This document shows positions 1 through 7,388 of a stretch of 30,623 nt of DNA, piece after piece. The first letter of the stretch is position 1; each line of letters starts with the position of its first letter. Both the position numbers and the translations under genes were made by a program. The stretch is from a virus. The stretch covers positions 1-30,623 of the IMG/VR virus record IMGVR_UViG_3300028025_006240. One strand, written 5' to 3'. The notes under the pieces are model-generated. The model worked only from the letters and a program-made list of their open reading frames with translations. It was not told the origin of the DNA and did no database searches.

Positions 1-8
1 GATATATA
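1..8 (+). promoter_or_regulatory. candidate late promoter (GATATATA)
   Basis: The window opens with GATATATA, 17 nt before the ATG of the first tail-tube gene. The same 8-mer recurs upstream of several other virion genes here. It resembles the -10-only late promoter of T4 (TATAAATA), which is read by gp55, and a gp55-like gene is present at 12440. The promoter role is inferred from recurrence and position. Confidence 0.5.
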
Positions 9-25
9 CATAAAATAAAGAATAG

Positions 26-583
26 ATGGCAGGATTACCTCACTACTCAAACTCGCAATCTGCATTAAACCTTTTTGAACCGGTTTTTCTAAACCAGTTC
101 GAGGTTATAATCGTTCCACCAGCTTCTGTGTTGGGAGGAAATTTACTTTTGGAGCACGTTAAATCAATTTCTGGATTAACACTGGATAAAACTCCAGAAC
201 CTATTTTCCAAAAGTATAAGTTTGCCAAGCGTAACTATGCAGGAGGAAAGCCAGCAACAACTTACATGGATCTTTCAATGAACTTCAACGTTAACTTGAA
301 CGATAGAAATTCTATGTACGTTTTTAAAACACTTCGTCAGTGGAGTGATCTGATTTATAATCCGATCACCGGAGCACAAGGTCTGAAAAGAGATTACGTT
401 GGATCTATGACTATCAGTATGTTCAATAAACAAGGAGATGTTTATCGCCGAGTTAGATGTATTGATTGCTTCCCAACTAAGCCTATCAGCCCTATGCCTC
501 TTAACTACGAAGAGGGAGAAGCAGTTTATGAAATTTCCCAGTTTGGCTGGGCAGTTGATTACTGGGAGGATCTATTCTTGTAA
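26..583 (+). CDS. tail tube protein, gp19-like, copy 1
   Basis: This 185-residue protein probably polymerises into the inner tube of a contractile tail. T4 gp19 is 163 residues, so the length is suitable. It opens with MAGLPH, carries the block EPVFLNQFEV near residue 20, a central LRQWSDLIYNPITGAQGLK segment, and ends in YWEDLFL. All of these recur in the next gene, so the two are tandem paralogs. The start is the first ATG after a GATATATA box, and no Shine-Dalgarno site is obvious. The tube assignment rests on recalled similarity to gp19-like proteins of marine T4-like phages and on the hub-type gene that follows. One copy could instead be a tube-fold baseplate or tail-terminus protein, as T4 gp48 and gp54 are. 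Confidence 0.78.
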   Translation: MAGLPHYSNSQSALNLFEPVFLNQFEVIIVPPASVLGGNLLLEHVKSISGLTLDKTPEPIFQKYKFAKRNYAGGKPATTYMDLSMNFNVNLNDRNSMYVFKTLRQWSDLIYNPITGAQGLKRDYVGSMTISMFNKQGDVYRRVRCIDCFPTKPISPMPLNYEEGEAVYEISQFGWAVDYWEDLFL

Positions 584-604
584 AAATAAAAGGAAACAAA
601 AGGC

Positions 605-1183
605 ATGGCCGGTTTACCACACTTTACAAATTCAAAAGCAGGACTTTTCAATTACGAACCAGTCTTTCTAAATCAGTTTGAGGTTTTAATAACTCCTCCT
701 AATGGGATAGTTGCTGCATCAAGAACTTTTAAGGGAGAAAGCATTCTAACCCAACAAATTAAAAGTATTGAAGGTTTAGCAGTTGATATTGCACCAGCTT
801 CACCAGTTGAACAAAAATACAAATTCGCAAGTCGTCGTTATGCTGGTGGGGAACCTTCAACATCGGATTTGCAGTTCTCTACAGTATTCGAAGTCAACCT
901 GGATGATACAAACTCTATGGCTGTTTATAAGATTCTTAGACAATGGGCAGATCTTATCTACAATCCTCTTACTGGAGCTATGGGTCTTAAAACTGATTAC
1001 GTTGGATCTATGCTTATTTCTATCTTTAATAAAAGAGGTGACGTTTTCAGAAGAATACGTATACCATCTTGCTTTATTGCTTCATCAATAAACGAGATGC
1101 CTCTTTCATACGATCAAGGTAATGCTATCTATACAGTTACACTGGAATGGAAAGCAGATTACTGGGAAGATCTTTTCCTCTAA
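605..1183 (+). CDS. tail tube protein, gp19-like, copy 2
   Basis: This 192-residue protein is a paralog of the preceding one. Both share MAGLPH, EPVFLNQFEV, QKYKFA, YAGG, LRQW(S/A)DLIYNP, DYVGSM and the terminal YWEDLFL. It differs mainly by a longer insert around residues 30-60. It starts 21 nt after copy 1 stops, with an A/G-rich leader (AGGAAACAAAAGGC) that may help ribosome binding. A strong intrinsic terminator follows, so the two tube genes look like one transcript. Whether both polymerise together, or one caps the tube or joins the baseplate, cannot be read from sequence. Confidence 0.78.
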   Translation: MAGLPHFTNSKAGLFNYEPVFLNQFEVLITPPNGIVAASRTFKGESILTQQIKSIEGLAVDIAPASPVEQKYKFASRRYAGGEPSTSDLQFSTVFEVNLDDTNSMAVYKILRQWADLIYNPLTGAMGLKTDYVGSMLISIFNKRGDVFRRIRIPSCFIASSINEMPLSYDQGNAIYTVTLEWKADYWEDLFL

Positions 1184-1202
1184 CATATTTAGAAACTTAT
1201 TT

Positions 1203-1242
1203 AGGCAGATTCGATAAAATAGAACGAATCTGCCTTTTTTTT
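1203..1242 (+). terminator. intrinsic terminator after the tail-tube pair
   Basis: AGGCAGATTCG (1203-1213) is exactly complementary to CGAATCTGCCT (1225-1235), an 11-bp stem with an 11-nt loop, followed by a run of eight Ts. It sits 20 nt after the stop of tube copy 2 and ends the tube transcript. The next gene then needs its own promoter. Confidence 0.9.
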
Positions 1243-1250
1243 GTTGGCTG

Positions 1251-1260
1251 GTTATATAAT
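1251..1260 (+). promoter_or_regulatory. possible promoter (GTTATATAAT)
   Basis: The AT-rich box GTTATATAAT lies directly after the terminator and about 17 nt before the ATG at 1277. It differs from the recurring GATATATA box by one base over the first eight. It would restart transcription for the hub gene. This is inference from position. Confidence 0.3.
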
Positions 1261-1276
1261 TGTACTAATAAGAACT

Positions 1277-2347
1277 ATGACATCTAAATTTAATTTATCT
1301 CCAGGAGACCTAATATCTGGAAGTGATGCTGAAGAGGCATTAAGAATCCTTCAGGAGAAAGAAAAAACCGGGGGTTTGAAGTATGATGAATTGCCAGAAT
1401 CACCTGAATTAGATAATAAAGAACATATTGAGGAAGAAGTTCCGGTAGTAAAGAAACAGGAAGGACCGCTTGGTAAATCCATATCTGCTCAACAGATGGA
1501 ACATAATAAAGTTCTGGCTATGCAAAATGGCTGGAAAAATTTACCTTTGAATCTGTTACCTAGCCAGGGTTTATTTTATCCTCATGGCACTCAGATTGCT
1601 ATTATAGCTGCAGAGGTAAAAGAAATTAGACACTTTTCTTCAATCGACGAAGGAGATTTAATTGATATCGAATCTAAGCTAAATTACATACTAGATAAGT
1701 GTAGTAGGATAATGTTTGGCGACGATGGGGTAGTTTCTTACAAGGATCTTAAATATGAGGATAGATTCTATATAGTTTTGGCAATACGTGATCTGACCTT
1801 TATAAAGGGCGAAAATAGAATCGTTCTTCAACCAAAAACAGATTGCGAAAAGAAAGATTGTTTATTAGCTAACGGGATTGAATTAAGAACCGGAGTATTA
1901 TCAAGATACGAGATACCTGATAATATTATGAAATATTATGATCAGGAGACTTCGTCATTCTCATTCACCATTAAAAAGACCGGTAAAAGAGTTGAAATGA
2001 CTATACCATCGATTGGTGTAATGGAAAGGATCTCAGAATTTTTTGGATCACAAAGAAGAAAGGGCGTTGAAATGGACGAGGGATTCCAAAAAATAGCTCC
2101 GTTTATTTTTCCTGAGTGGAGAGAGCTTAGTGATTCCACCATAATGAGTAAAATGAGGGAAATTGATTACTGGAGCAAGGAAGAATATTCTTTGGTTTTT
2201 GAGCTTAGCGAAAAAATTAAAGTAGGTACTAAACCACATCTTAACTTAAAATGCAATTGCGGTGCCGAGGTCGCCGCTGCTATAACCTTTCCCAGCGGAT
2301 ACAGATCTCTTTTCGTTATTTCAGATATCTTTAGCGAACTTCTTTGA
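1277..2347 (+). CDS. baseplate hub / tail assembly protein, gp26-like
   Basis: This 356-residue protein resembles the T4 gp26 baseplate family (PF12322), recalled rather than searched. About 90 N-terminal residues are charged and acidic. The core follows from NLPLNLLPSQGLFYPHGT, a typical opening of this family, and includes a Cys cluster near the C-terminus (LKCNCGAE). I chose the ATG at 1277; an in-frame TTG at 1241 would begin inside the terminator T-run. The frame ends at CTT TGA. The +1 frame then continues without a start codon for 61 codons in a Trp/Tyr-rich segment like the usual C-terminus of this family, so the product is probably partly extended by frameshift. It sits between tube and tape-measure-like genes, where frameshifted tail chaperones are found. 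Confidence 0.72.
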   Translation: MTSKFNLSPGDLISGSDAEEALRILQEKEKTGGLKYDELPESPELDNKEHIEEEVPVVKKQEGPLGKSISAQQMEHNKVLAMQNGWKNLPLNLLPSQGLFYPHGTQIAIIAAEVKEIRHFSSIDEGDLIDIESKLNYILDKCSRIMFGDDGVVSYKDLKYEDRFYIVLAIRDLTFIKGENRIVLQPKTDCEKKDCLLANGIELRTGVLSRYEIPDNIMKYYDQETSSFSFTIKKTGKRVEMTIPSIGVMERISEFFGSQRRKGVEMDEGFQKIAPFIFPEWRELSDSTIMSKMREIDYWSKEEYSLVFELSEKIKVGTKPHLNLKCNCGAEVAAAITFPSGYRSLFVISDIFSELL

Positions 2348-2531
2348 TATTAAGTTCAGACTATGGCATGAATATAGGCTTGATCCCGAATGGGTCGAGG
2401 GAATACCATATTGGGAATACCAGCTTTGGATCGATAAATTAAACGATGCAATAGAAAAACAAAATCAGGAAGCTATGACGGATGGTGGAAAAGTACAGGT
2501 GTTTAACCTGGTAAATCCCTCTGTAAAGTAA
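2346..2531 (+). CDS. C-terminal extension of the hub gene, reached by predicted +1 frameshift
   Basis: After the codon CTT at 2342-2344 the zero frame reads TGA. Slipping forward by one base (CTT to TTT) gives GAT and an open run of 61 codons to TAA at 2529-2531. No ATG occurs in this frame before 2475, so it is unlikely to be a separate gene. The peptide includes LWHEYRLDPEW and IPYWEYQLWIDKLND and ends NPSVK, a pattern expected of the gp26/tail-chaperone C-terminal domain. CTT TGA is the slip site used in bacterial prfB (release factor 2). A one-base sequence error, or a real mutation, is the alternative. Confidence 0.6.
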   Translation, partial: DIKFRLWHEYRLDPEWVEGIPYWEYQLWIDKLNDAIEKQNQEAMTDGGKVQVFNLVNPSVK

Positions 2532-2535
2532 CCCG

Positions 2536-2543
2536 GATATATA
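2536..2543 (+). promoter_or_regulatory. candidate late promoter (GATATATA)
   Basis: An exact GATATATA lies only 4 nt before the GTG at 2548 and 67 nt before the ATG at 2611. If it is a -10 element, transcription would begin on or just inside the annotated GTG. That implies either a nearly leaderless message or a true start at 2611. Confidence 0.45.
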
Positions 2544-2547
2544 AAGC

Positions 2548-3915
2548 GTGCCAAGTAATAAAATCCCGGAATCAGTTATATTGGATCTAGGTAGAAATCT
2601 AGATACCTTTATGAAAAAGCAAGACCAGATGATTGGTAAGTTATCTAGTGGTCTGGATAAATTTGATTCTATCCCGGATAGAATAGAGAAAGCACAAAAC
2701 TCTGTATTTGAAAAAATAGAAAAAGCTGCTTCACCTATTAATCTTGGTTCTGATATAGGAAAGAAATTAGATTCACTAGTTAAGGGTATAGCTGAACAAA
2801 ATATAGAAAGCAAAACCAGTTCGGAAAAAATACTTTCTATTTTTAAACCAGCTAAAGCAGAGGGTGAAAGAAAACCAGCAGATTTAACATCTATATTATC
2901 TGCATTGCCTAAATTTAAAAATGGTGGTGAGGTAAAAGAAGGCGGCATGGGTATAGTTGGCGATGCCGGTCCTGAAGTTGTTTTATTACCGAAGGGATCT
3001 GAGGTGGTGCCACTTAAATTGGAAGATGTATTTAGAGAGACAGCCCAATATTTTAAATCTATAGATCCTTCTGTTTCATTAAAAGAAATATTTGGATCAG
3101 ATGATCTTATATTTTCTAAATCCGAAGGAGAATTTCTAGCTTATAGAAAAAAGGCTAACTCTGAAGAGCCTGATGATAATTTCGACCCTATTTCCCTTAC
3201 TAAGAAGGTTGAGGATCTCCAAAATCTTGCCGAAGAGACCAGTAAAAATCCGGCTTCAACTGACGAGGAGCTGGAAACTAGTAGGGAGCAGGCCAGAGCA
3301 ATAAAGGATCTTATGGATCTTGTTAAGATTACCCCGCCCAAAATACTAGAAGGCCCTAAAAAGGAAGAGACTGCTGCTTTCATAAATACAGAGGAGAGAG
3401 TTAGATTAGCTGCTGAGAATAAAATAGCTGAGGAAAAGGCAAAGGTTGAGAATACGCTAGAAAACCTTTCACAGCCCGCTAAACCCCTTAACCCCATAAA
3501 AGAAACGGTCGAAGAACTGAAGAGCGCGGTATTAAAGAAAACCGAGATCCCTAAGCTAGAGGAACCAGTTTCACTAAGACAAGTAAATATACCCGAACTA
3601 AAGAGACCACCGGTATCTGCTCCAAAAGCCCAAGAGAGTACCAAAACACCAGGAGCTGAGAAACCAAATGAGGTCATAGTTAAACAAACCGAAACAGTTA
3701 CCCCAACTGCGGAAGCTTCAGCCACTGCAGAAGCTTCGATAAGGCAGGAAAAATCTAAAGAAGAGGACAGAGAATCTTCTAAAGCAGAATTCCAGCAAGT
3801 TATGCAGATGATGTCGGAAATATCTAAAACTTTATCCGATATGAACTCTTCTCTAAAAAGACCACTTATCGTTGCTGACGGGAATCCGATCCGGCCTAGA
3901 ACTACTAATTTTTAA
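2548..3915 (+). CDS. tail protein with tape-measure-like motif
   Basis: This protein has up to 455 residues and is largely charged helix and likely coiled coil. Around residues 129-152 it carries GGEVKEGGMGIVGDAGPEVV followed by LLPKGSEVVPL. That Gly-x-Val-Gly-Asp-Ala-Gly-Pro-Glu signature is common in phage tape-measure and tail-associated proteins. The C-terminal third is rich in Lys, Glu, Pro, Ala and Thr and looks disordered. Position, directly after a hub/chaperone gene, fits a tail-length or tail-core role, though it is short for a tape measure (T4 gp29 is 590 residues). The start is uncertain: GTG at 2548 is only 4 nt from a promoter-like box, and ATG at 2611 is the next in-frame choice. 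Confidence 0.5.
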   Translation: MPSNKIPESVILDLGRNLDTFMKKQDQMIGKLSSGLDKFDSIPDRIEKAQNSVFEKIEKAASPINLGSDIGKKLDSLVKGIAEQNIESKTSSEKILSIFKPAKAEGERKPADLTSILSALPKFKNGGEVKEGGMGIVGDAGPEVVLLPKGSEVVPLKLEDVFRETAQYFKSIDPSVSLKEIFGSDDLIFSKSEGEFLAYRKKANSEEPDDNFDPISLTKKVEDLQNLAEETSKNPASTDEELETSREQARAIKDLMDLVKITPPKILEGPKKEETAAFINTEERVRLAAENKIAEEKAKVENTLENLSQPAKPLNPIKETVEELKSAVLKKTEIPKLEEPVSLRQVNIPELKRPPVSAPKAQESTKTPGAEKPNEVIVKQTETVTPTAEASATAEASIRQEKSKEEDRESSKAEFQQVMQMMSEISKTLSDMNSSLKRPLIVADGNPIRPRTTNF

Positions 3916-3949
3916 ATTCTAAACTTTTTTTAATCCCGTAGATTTTCTT

Positions 3950-3957
3950 TATATTTG
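3950..3957 (+). promoter_or_regulatory. possible host-type (Bacteroidota) promoter -7 box
   Basis: TATATTTG matches the Bacteroidota primary-sigma -7 consensus TAnnTTTG and ends 15 nt before the dCMP deaminase ATG. I do not see a clear TTTG -33 box. It may mark the switch from the late tail module to host-transcribed genes. Confidence 0.4.
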
Positions 3958-3972
3958 TAAGATTATCACCGC

Positions 3973-4536
3973 ATGAGTAAAATTAAAGCGTCAGAATTTT
4001 TTAATTCACCAGAATTAATTAATAGCAATTATTGGACTGTTATTCAGCATCCTACATACAGGTCACTCGATATGATCTTATACGGGAATGACCTATCTGA
4101 TATAATGGGGTATCTGGATGAAAAAACCGTGAAAATGGATTTGATCTACCTTAGAATGAGTACTATATGGTCCGAATGCTCAAAATGCAATAGGATGAAG
4201 GTTGGCTGTTTAATGGTAAAAGACAAGTCTATTATATCAAATGGGTATAACGGATCACCACACGGATTTCCTAATATTTGCGAGGATGAAGATAATAACA
4301 CATTACCGTATGTTTTACATGCAGAAGCAAATGCAATTACCAAATTAGCAAAAAGTACTCTTAGCTCGGATGGATCAACGATATATGTTACCGTTTCACC
4401 CTGCTACGAATGCTCGAAACTAATAATCCAATCTGGCGTAAAAAGATTGGTAATCAAAGACTTATACAGGAAAACCGATTCTATACCCTTCCTCTGCGAA
4501 GCAGGTGTAGAAATAACTAGGATAGGGGTGATTTAA
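3973..4536 (+). CDS. deoxycytidylate (dCMP) deaminase
   Basis: This 187-residue enzyme should deaminate dCMP to dUMP, feeding thymidylate synthesis. The zinc-dependent deaminase signature is intact: His-Ala-Glu at residues 116-118 and Pro-Cys-Tyr-Glu-Cys at 143-147. A further Cys cluster (CSKCNRMKVGC, residues 69-79) and GYNGSPHG (91-98) are typical of dCMP deaminases. The first 55 or so residues form an N-terminal extension without a recognised motif. A candidate host-type promoter precedes it, and a sigma-factor gene follows 21 nt later. Confidence 0.9.
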   Translation: MSKIKASEFFNSPELINSNYWTVIQHPTYRSLDMILYGNDLSDIMGYLDEKTVKMDLIYLRMSTIWSECSKCNRMKVGCLMVKDKSIISNGYNGSPHGFPNICEDEDNNTLPYVLHAEANAITKLAKSTLSSDGSTIYVTVSPCYECSKLIIQSGVKRLVIKDLYRKTDSIPFLCEAGVEITRIGVI

Positions 4537-4557
4537 TAGAGCAGCACACACGAGAAT

Positions 4558-5169
4558 ATGACAAAAGAAATAAATATACAAAAGCTAGCGGAGGAGTTTA
4601 TACTATCCAAAAGCGAAAGGAGTTTTCAGAAATTATTCGAGAGATTAAAACCGGGATTAACCAACCATTGTTTTGTTATTTTAAAGGATATAGAATTAGC
4701 ACAGGATTCTTTTTTAAACACAATGTCTAAGATATGGCAAAAGATTGATCAGTATGATATGACAAGAGGTAATTTTTCAACCTGGTGTTATAACATTGCT
4801 AGGAATGAATCCTTACTCCTTTTAAAATCAAGAAAAAGGTACGTGAGCACGGAGGATGAAAATATTGAGAATATATTCAATATGAATGCCATGGCAAATG
4901 GTGATTATTATGACTTACACGATGATCCATCATTAACATTTATCAACGGGCAAAATAAGGTGGACGAATTATACGAAAGTATAATACAGGAGATTAAGGA
5001 ACTTCCTGATCTCTATAAGGATATAATGATAGACCGGGAGATTAACGGAATGAAGTACAAGGACATTGCAGCCAAGTATGATATTAAGAAAAGATCTATA
5101 GCAACGAGAATAAGAAGAGCTAGAAACCGGATAAAGAAAAAAGTTGAAAAATTAAAAGACATAAACTAA
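4558..5169 (+). CDS. ECF-type RNA polymerase sigma factor
   Basis: This 203-residue protein has the two-domain build of extracytoplasmic-function sigma factors. Residues 10-95 match region 2, including a DSFLNTMSKIWQKIDQYD segment and FSTWCYNIARNESL. Residues about 140-195 form a region 4 helix-turn-helix (ELPDLYKDIM, then YKDIAAKYDI and a basic terminal helix). No region 3 separates them. It would redirect host RNA polymerase to a phage or host promoter class. It is distinct from the gp55-like factor at 12440, so this phage may use two sigma factors. It lies in a compact block with the next gene starting 2 nt after its stop. Confidence 0.85.
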   Translation: MTKEINIQKLAEEFILSKSERSFQKLFERLKPGLTNHCFVILKDIELAQDSFLNTMSKIWQKIDQYDMTRGNFSTWCYNIARNESLLLLKSRKRYVSTEDENIENIFNMNAMANGDYYDLHDDPSLTFINGQNKVDELYESIIQEIKELPDLYKDIMIDREINGMKYKDIAAKYDIKKRSIATRIRRARNRIKKKVEKLKDIN

Positions 5170-5170
5170 T

Positions 5171-5602
5171 ATGGATATTATCTACAAAATAAGATTCTTT
5201 AGGATCTTTAGAGAAATCCGCATTTATTTTGAGTATCTTAAGCAGATTAGATTGGAGAGCGTAAATTCACCCAAGTGGTCTAAATTAAAACTCAGAAATG
5301 ATTGGATTGGCAGAATTTATACGGTTATAAACCTTCCGCCGGAAGTTACCCAATCACCGGATTTCCCAAAAGAAGCTAGACCAGCTTTTGTTATGGAAGA
5401 ATCAAGACCGATTAACGAGTATCTAACAGAGCTTAATCTACAAGAGCTATTAACTGTGGGATTCAAGCCTATAGAAGAAAATGGCGGTGATTCCTATTTG
5501 GTTATTTATTACTATCTCTTTAGAGAATTGACGTGGATGTGGGTATTAACCAGATCCCTATTTTGGACGGGAGCAATATATGCTTACCTTTATTTCGTAT
5601 GA
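5171..5602 (+). CDS. hypothetical protein with hydrophobic C-terminus
   Basis: I do not recognise this 143-residue protein. The first 35 residues are basic and aromatic, the middle is Pro- and Glu-containing, and the last 36 or so are strongly hydrophobic and aromatic (LVIYYYLFRELTWMWVLTR and following). The tail could anchor it in the membrane or pack as a helical hairpin. It begins 2 nt after the sigma factor stop and its TGA overlaps the ATG of the next gene, so it is probably translated with its neighbours. Confidence 0.65.
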   Translation: MDIIYKIRFFRIFREIRIYFEYLKQIRLESVNSPKWSKLKLRNDWIGRIYTVINLPPEVTQSPDFPKEARPAFVMEESRPINEYLTELNLQELLTVGFKPIEENGGDSYLVIYYYLFRELTWMWVLTRSLFWTGAIYAYLYFV

Positions 5603-6420
5603 TAGAAAAGACAATAGAAGAATATAGGAAAGAGATAGAAGAAAAATTAAAGGTATTCCAGACCGATAAATTTTCTTTTGAAGAGAAAGAGCATGTCTAT
5701 ACATACGAAAATACCAAGTATGATTCGGTAACAACATTTCTTAAGATATTTAAGGAACCATTCAAAAAAGATTATTGGGCTAATAAGAAAGCCATAGAAA
5801 GAGGAATTTCTAAGGAAGAAATTCTTAAAGAATGGAATGATAAAGCTTCCAGCGCCGGAACTTTAGGAACTGATGTACATAAATGGATAGAGGACTTTTG
5901 GACGGGCCTAAATGAAGGAATCGAACCGCAGGACCACTCAGATCCTGAAGTTATGTCTAGGGTTGGTAAATTCATGGATGTTTACGAGAAGAGACTATCT
6001 AGGCTTGTCCCACTTAAATCGGAACTTAAGATATTTTCTAGAAAATGGAGGTTAGCTGGTACGATAGATCAGCCTTTTTTATTCTGGGACGATATTAGGA
6101 AAAAACCTTTGCTGATAATAGGAGACTGGAAAACAAACAAAGAATTCAAGCATGATGATCATCCAAAGGGAAAGTATAAGAAATTGTTAAGACCCTTTGC
6201 AGACCTTTATGAAAATCAGCATAATGAATATTCAATCCAGATATCCCTATATAGATTAATATTGGAGGAAGAGGCAGGGATAGAAACTGAGGATGGATTC
6301 CTTTGCCATATTGGTCCAGATGAACCAGCTAAATTGTACAGAACGAAGGATCTGAGAGAAAGACTAAAGATTTACTTGGGAGAAAATAGAATAGAGAAAG
6401 ATATTTTTCTATTTGATTGA
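5599..6420 (+). CDS. PD-(D/E)XK nuclease, RecB/Cas4-like
   Basis: This 273-residue nuclease carries the expected core. GTLGTDVHKWIEDF supplies His94 and Glu98. AGTIDQ supplies Asp157. The strand LLIIGDWKTNK supplies Asp176 and Lys178. A downstream helix near YSIQISLYRLIL completes the fold, as in the RecB nuclease/Cas4 superfamily. It probably acts on DNA ends in recombination or host DNA breakdown. I chose ATG 5599, which makes an ATGA overlap with the upstream stop; the longer frame from 5533 would overlap the upstream gene by 70 nt. Confidence 0.8.
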   Translation: MIEKTIEEYRKEIEEKLKVFQTDKFSFEEKEHVYTYENTKYDSVTTFLKIFKEPFKKDYWANKKAIERGISKEEILKEWNDKASSAGTLGTDVHKWIEDFWTGLNEGIEPQDHSDPEVMSRVGKFMDVYEKRLSRLVPLKSELKIFSRKWRLAGTIDQPFLFWDDIRKKPLLIIGDWKTNKEFKHDDHPKGKYKKLLRPFADLYENQHNEYSIQISLYRLILEEEAGIETEDGFLCHIGPDEPAKLYRTKDLRERLKIYLGENRIEKDIFLFD

Positions 6421-6452
6421 AACTTTTTTTAGAATCTAGTATAAAGTAACAA

Positions 6453-6989
6453 ATGGCAAATTCTAAAAAAACCACCGGAAAGGTTTCTACACCAAACGAA
6501 GCACAATTACAAGGTGCAATTTCAGCAATGTCACATGATGAGATTGAATCTATCTTGGATAAATTGGATCATGCAAAAATTGCAGATCTTAAATCTGCAA
6601 TAGCAGACAAAAAAGAGCAAATTCAAAAGAAGGAATATGCTGTTAAAATCAGCGTTGAATCTTGGGGATATTTACGCTCTTATATCGAAGAAAATTCTGA
6701 ATGGCAACAATCAGAAGCAATCGGTATCATCGAAATCTGCAAAGTTTTTGATCAGATCGAAAAAGAGGGAATTAAAGATTCAACAATCTTCTTACCTGCA
6801 TTACCTTTAGAGGCTACCCATTATTTCCTTTCAAAAACTAAAGGAAGAGGATTATCGGAAGCTAAGAAATTCATGCAAGTTTGGAAGCCTATCGATCAAG
6901 CTGTTCAATCTGCAAAGATCGATGCTTATGAGATCACTAAGCTTGAAAAAGAATTAACTGCTGCAGAGCAGGGAATCGGATTAGCATAA
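6453..6989 (+). CDS. hypothetical helical protein
   Basis: I do not recognise this 178-residue protein. It is rich in Lys, Glu and Ala and almost entirely helical by eye, with a likely coiled coil at residues 30-65 and another near the C-terminus (ITKLEKELTAAEQ). Preferred codons resemble those of the large virion genes, which suggests strong expression. A strong terminator follows, so it may be an independently transcribed abundant protein. No signal peptide or membrane segment is present. Confidence 0.7.
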   Translation: MANSKKTTGKVSTPNEAQLQGAISAMSHDEIESILDKLDHAKIADLKSAIADKKEQIQKKEYAVKISVESWGYLRSYIEENSEWQQSEAIGIIEICKVFDQIEKEGIKDSTIFLPALPLEATHYFLSKTKGRGLSEAKKFMQVWKPIDQAVQSAKIDAYEITKLEKELTAAEQGIGLA

Positions 6990-7010
6990 CCCATCTACCA
7001 ACATCCATAT

Positions 7011-7044
7011 CACTAATCTGGCGCTGAAAGGCGCCTTTTTAGTG
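7011..7044 (+). terminator. intrinsic terminator
   Basis: GGCGC (7020-7024) pairs with GCGCC (7031-7035) around the loop TGAAAG, followed by five Ts. Outer arms CACTA and TAGTG pair as well, so the hairpin might fold in both directions. It ends the transcript of the gene at 6453. Confidence 0.8.
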
Positions 7045-7073
7045 CACCATATAATCCTTCAAATATCTAATCG

Positions 7074-7081
7074 GATATATA
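7074..7081 (+). promoter_or_regulatory. candidate late promoter (GATATATA)
   Basis: An exact GATATATA lies 22 nt before the ATG at 7104, between a terminator and the membrane-protein pair. The spacing equals that of the copy at 9343. Confidence 0.55.
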
Positions 7082-7103
7082 CAGAATCTAAATTCAAAAA
7101 ATT

Positions 7104-7385
7104 ATGATAAAAAAAATCAAAGAAAATTCCACCTTGATCATGATTGTGATCATGGTTTTGCTATTCCTTAAACAATGTGGGGTTAGCAGGGAAATGGGTA
7201 AAATGAGAAAAGAGATGGCTCAATTGTCAGCAGTATCCGACTCTATTAAAAATGAAACAGCAACGAGGAAAGAAATTAGGCTTGAAATGAATAAAGCACT
7301 ATTTGATTTTCTTATTTATGAAACCGATCTTGATAATGGAAAATCTTCACTTTCCGAAATCAGATCAAAAGTTGACAAGCCTTAA
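7104..7385 (+). CDS. small membrane-anchored coiled-coil protein
   Basis: This 93-residue protein has a basic N-terminus (MIKKIKENS), one membrane segment at residues 10-23 (LIMIVIMVLLFLK), then a charged helical domain of about 65 residues with coiled-coil character. That build is seen in inner-membrane spanins and other small phage anchors, but no family motif is visible, so no function is assigned. It lies behind a late-type promoter and 3 nt before a four-pass membrane protein, so the two probably act together. Confidence 0.65.
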   Translation: MIKKIKENSTLIMIVIMVLLFLKQCGVSREMGKMRKEMAQLSAVSDSIKNETATRKEIRLEMNKALFDFLIYETDLDNGKSSLSEIRSKVDKP

Positions 7386-7388
7386 TTT

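Noticed and set aside
783-1091. 102-codon + strand frame inside tail tube copy 2
   Set aside because: It is out of frame within a well-supported gene and is His/Leu/Gln-biased without a motif.
2439-2948. 169-codon open frame on the - strand
   Set aside because: It runs opposite the frameshift extension and the next gene and shows only shadow composition.
3141-3725. 194-codon open frame on the - strand
   Set aside because: It is Ser/Phe-rich antisense of the Lys/Glu-rich tail protein, with no motif and no room in the operon.
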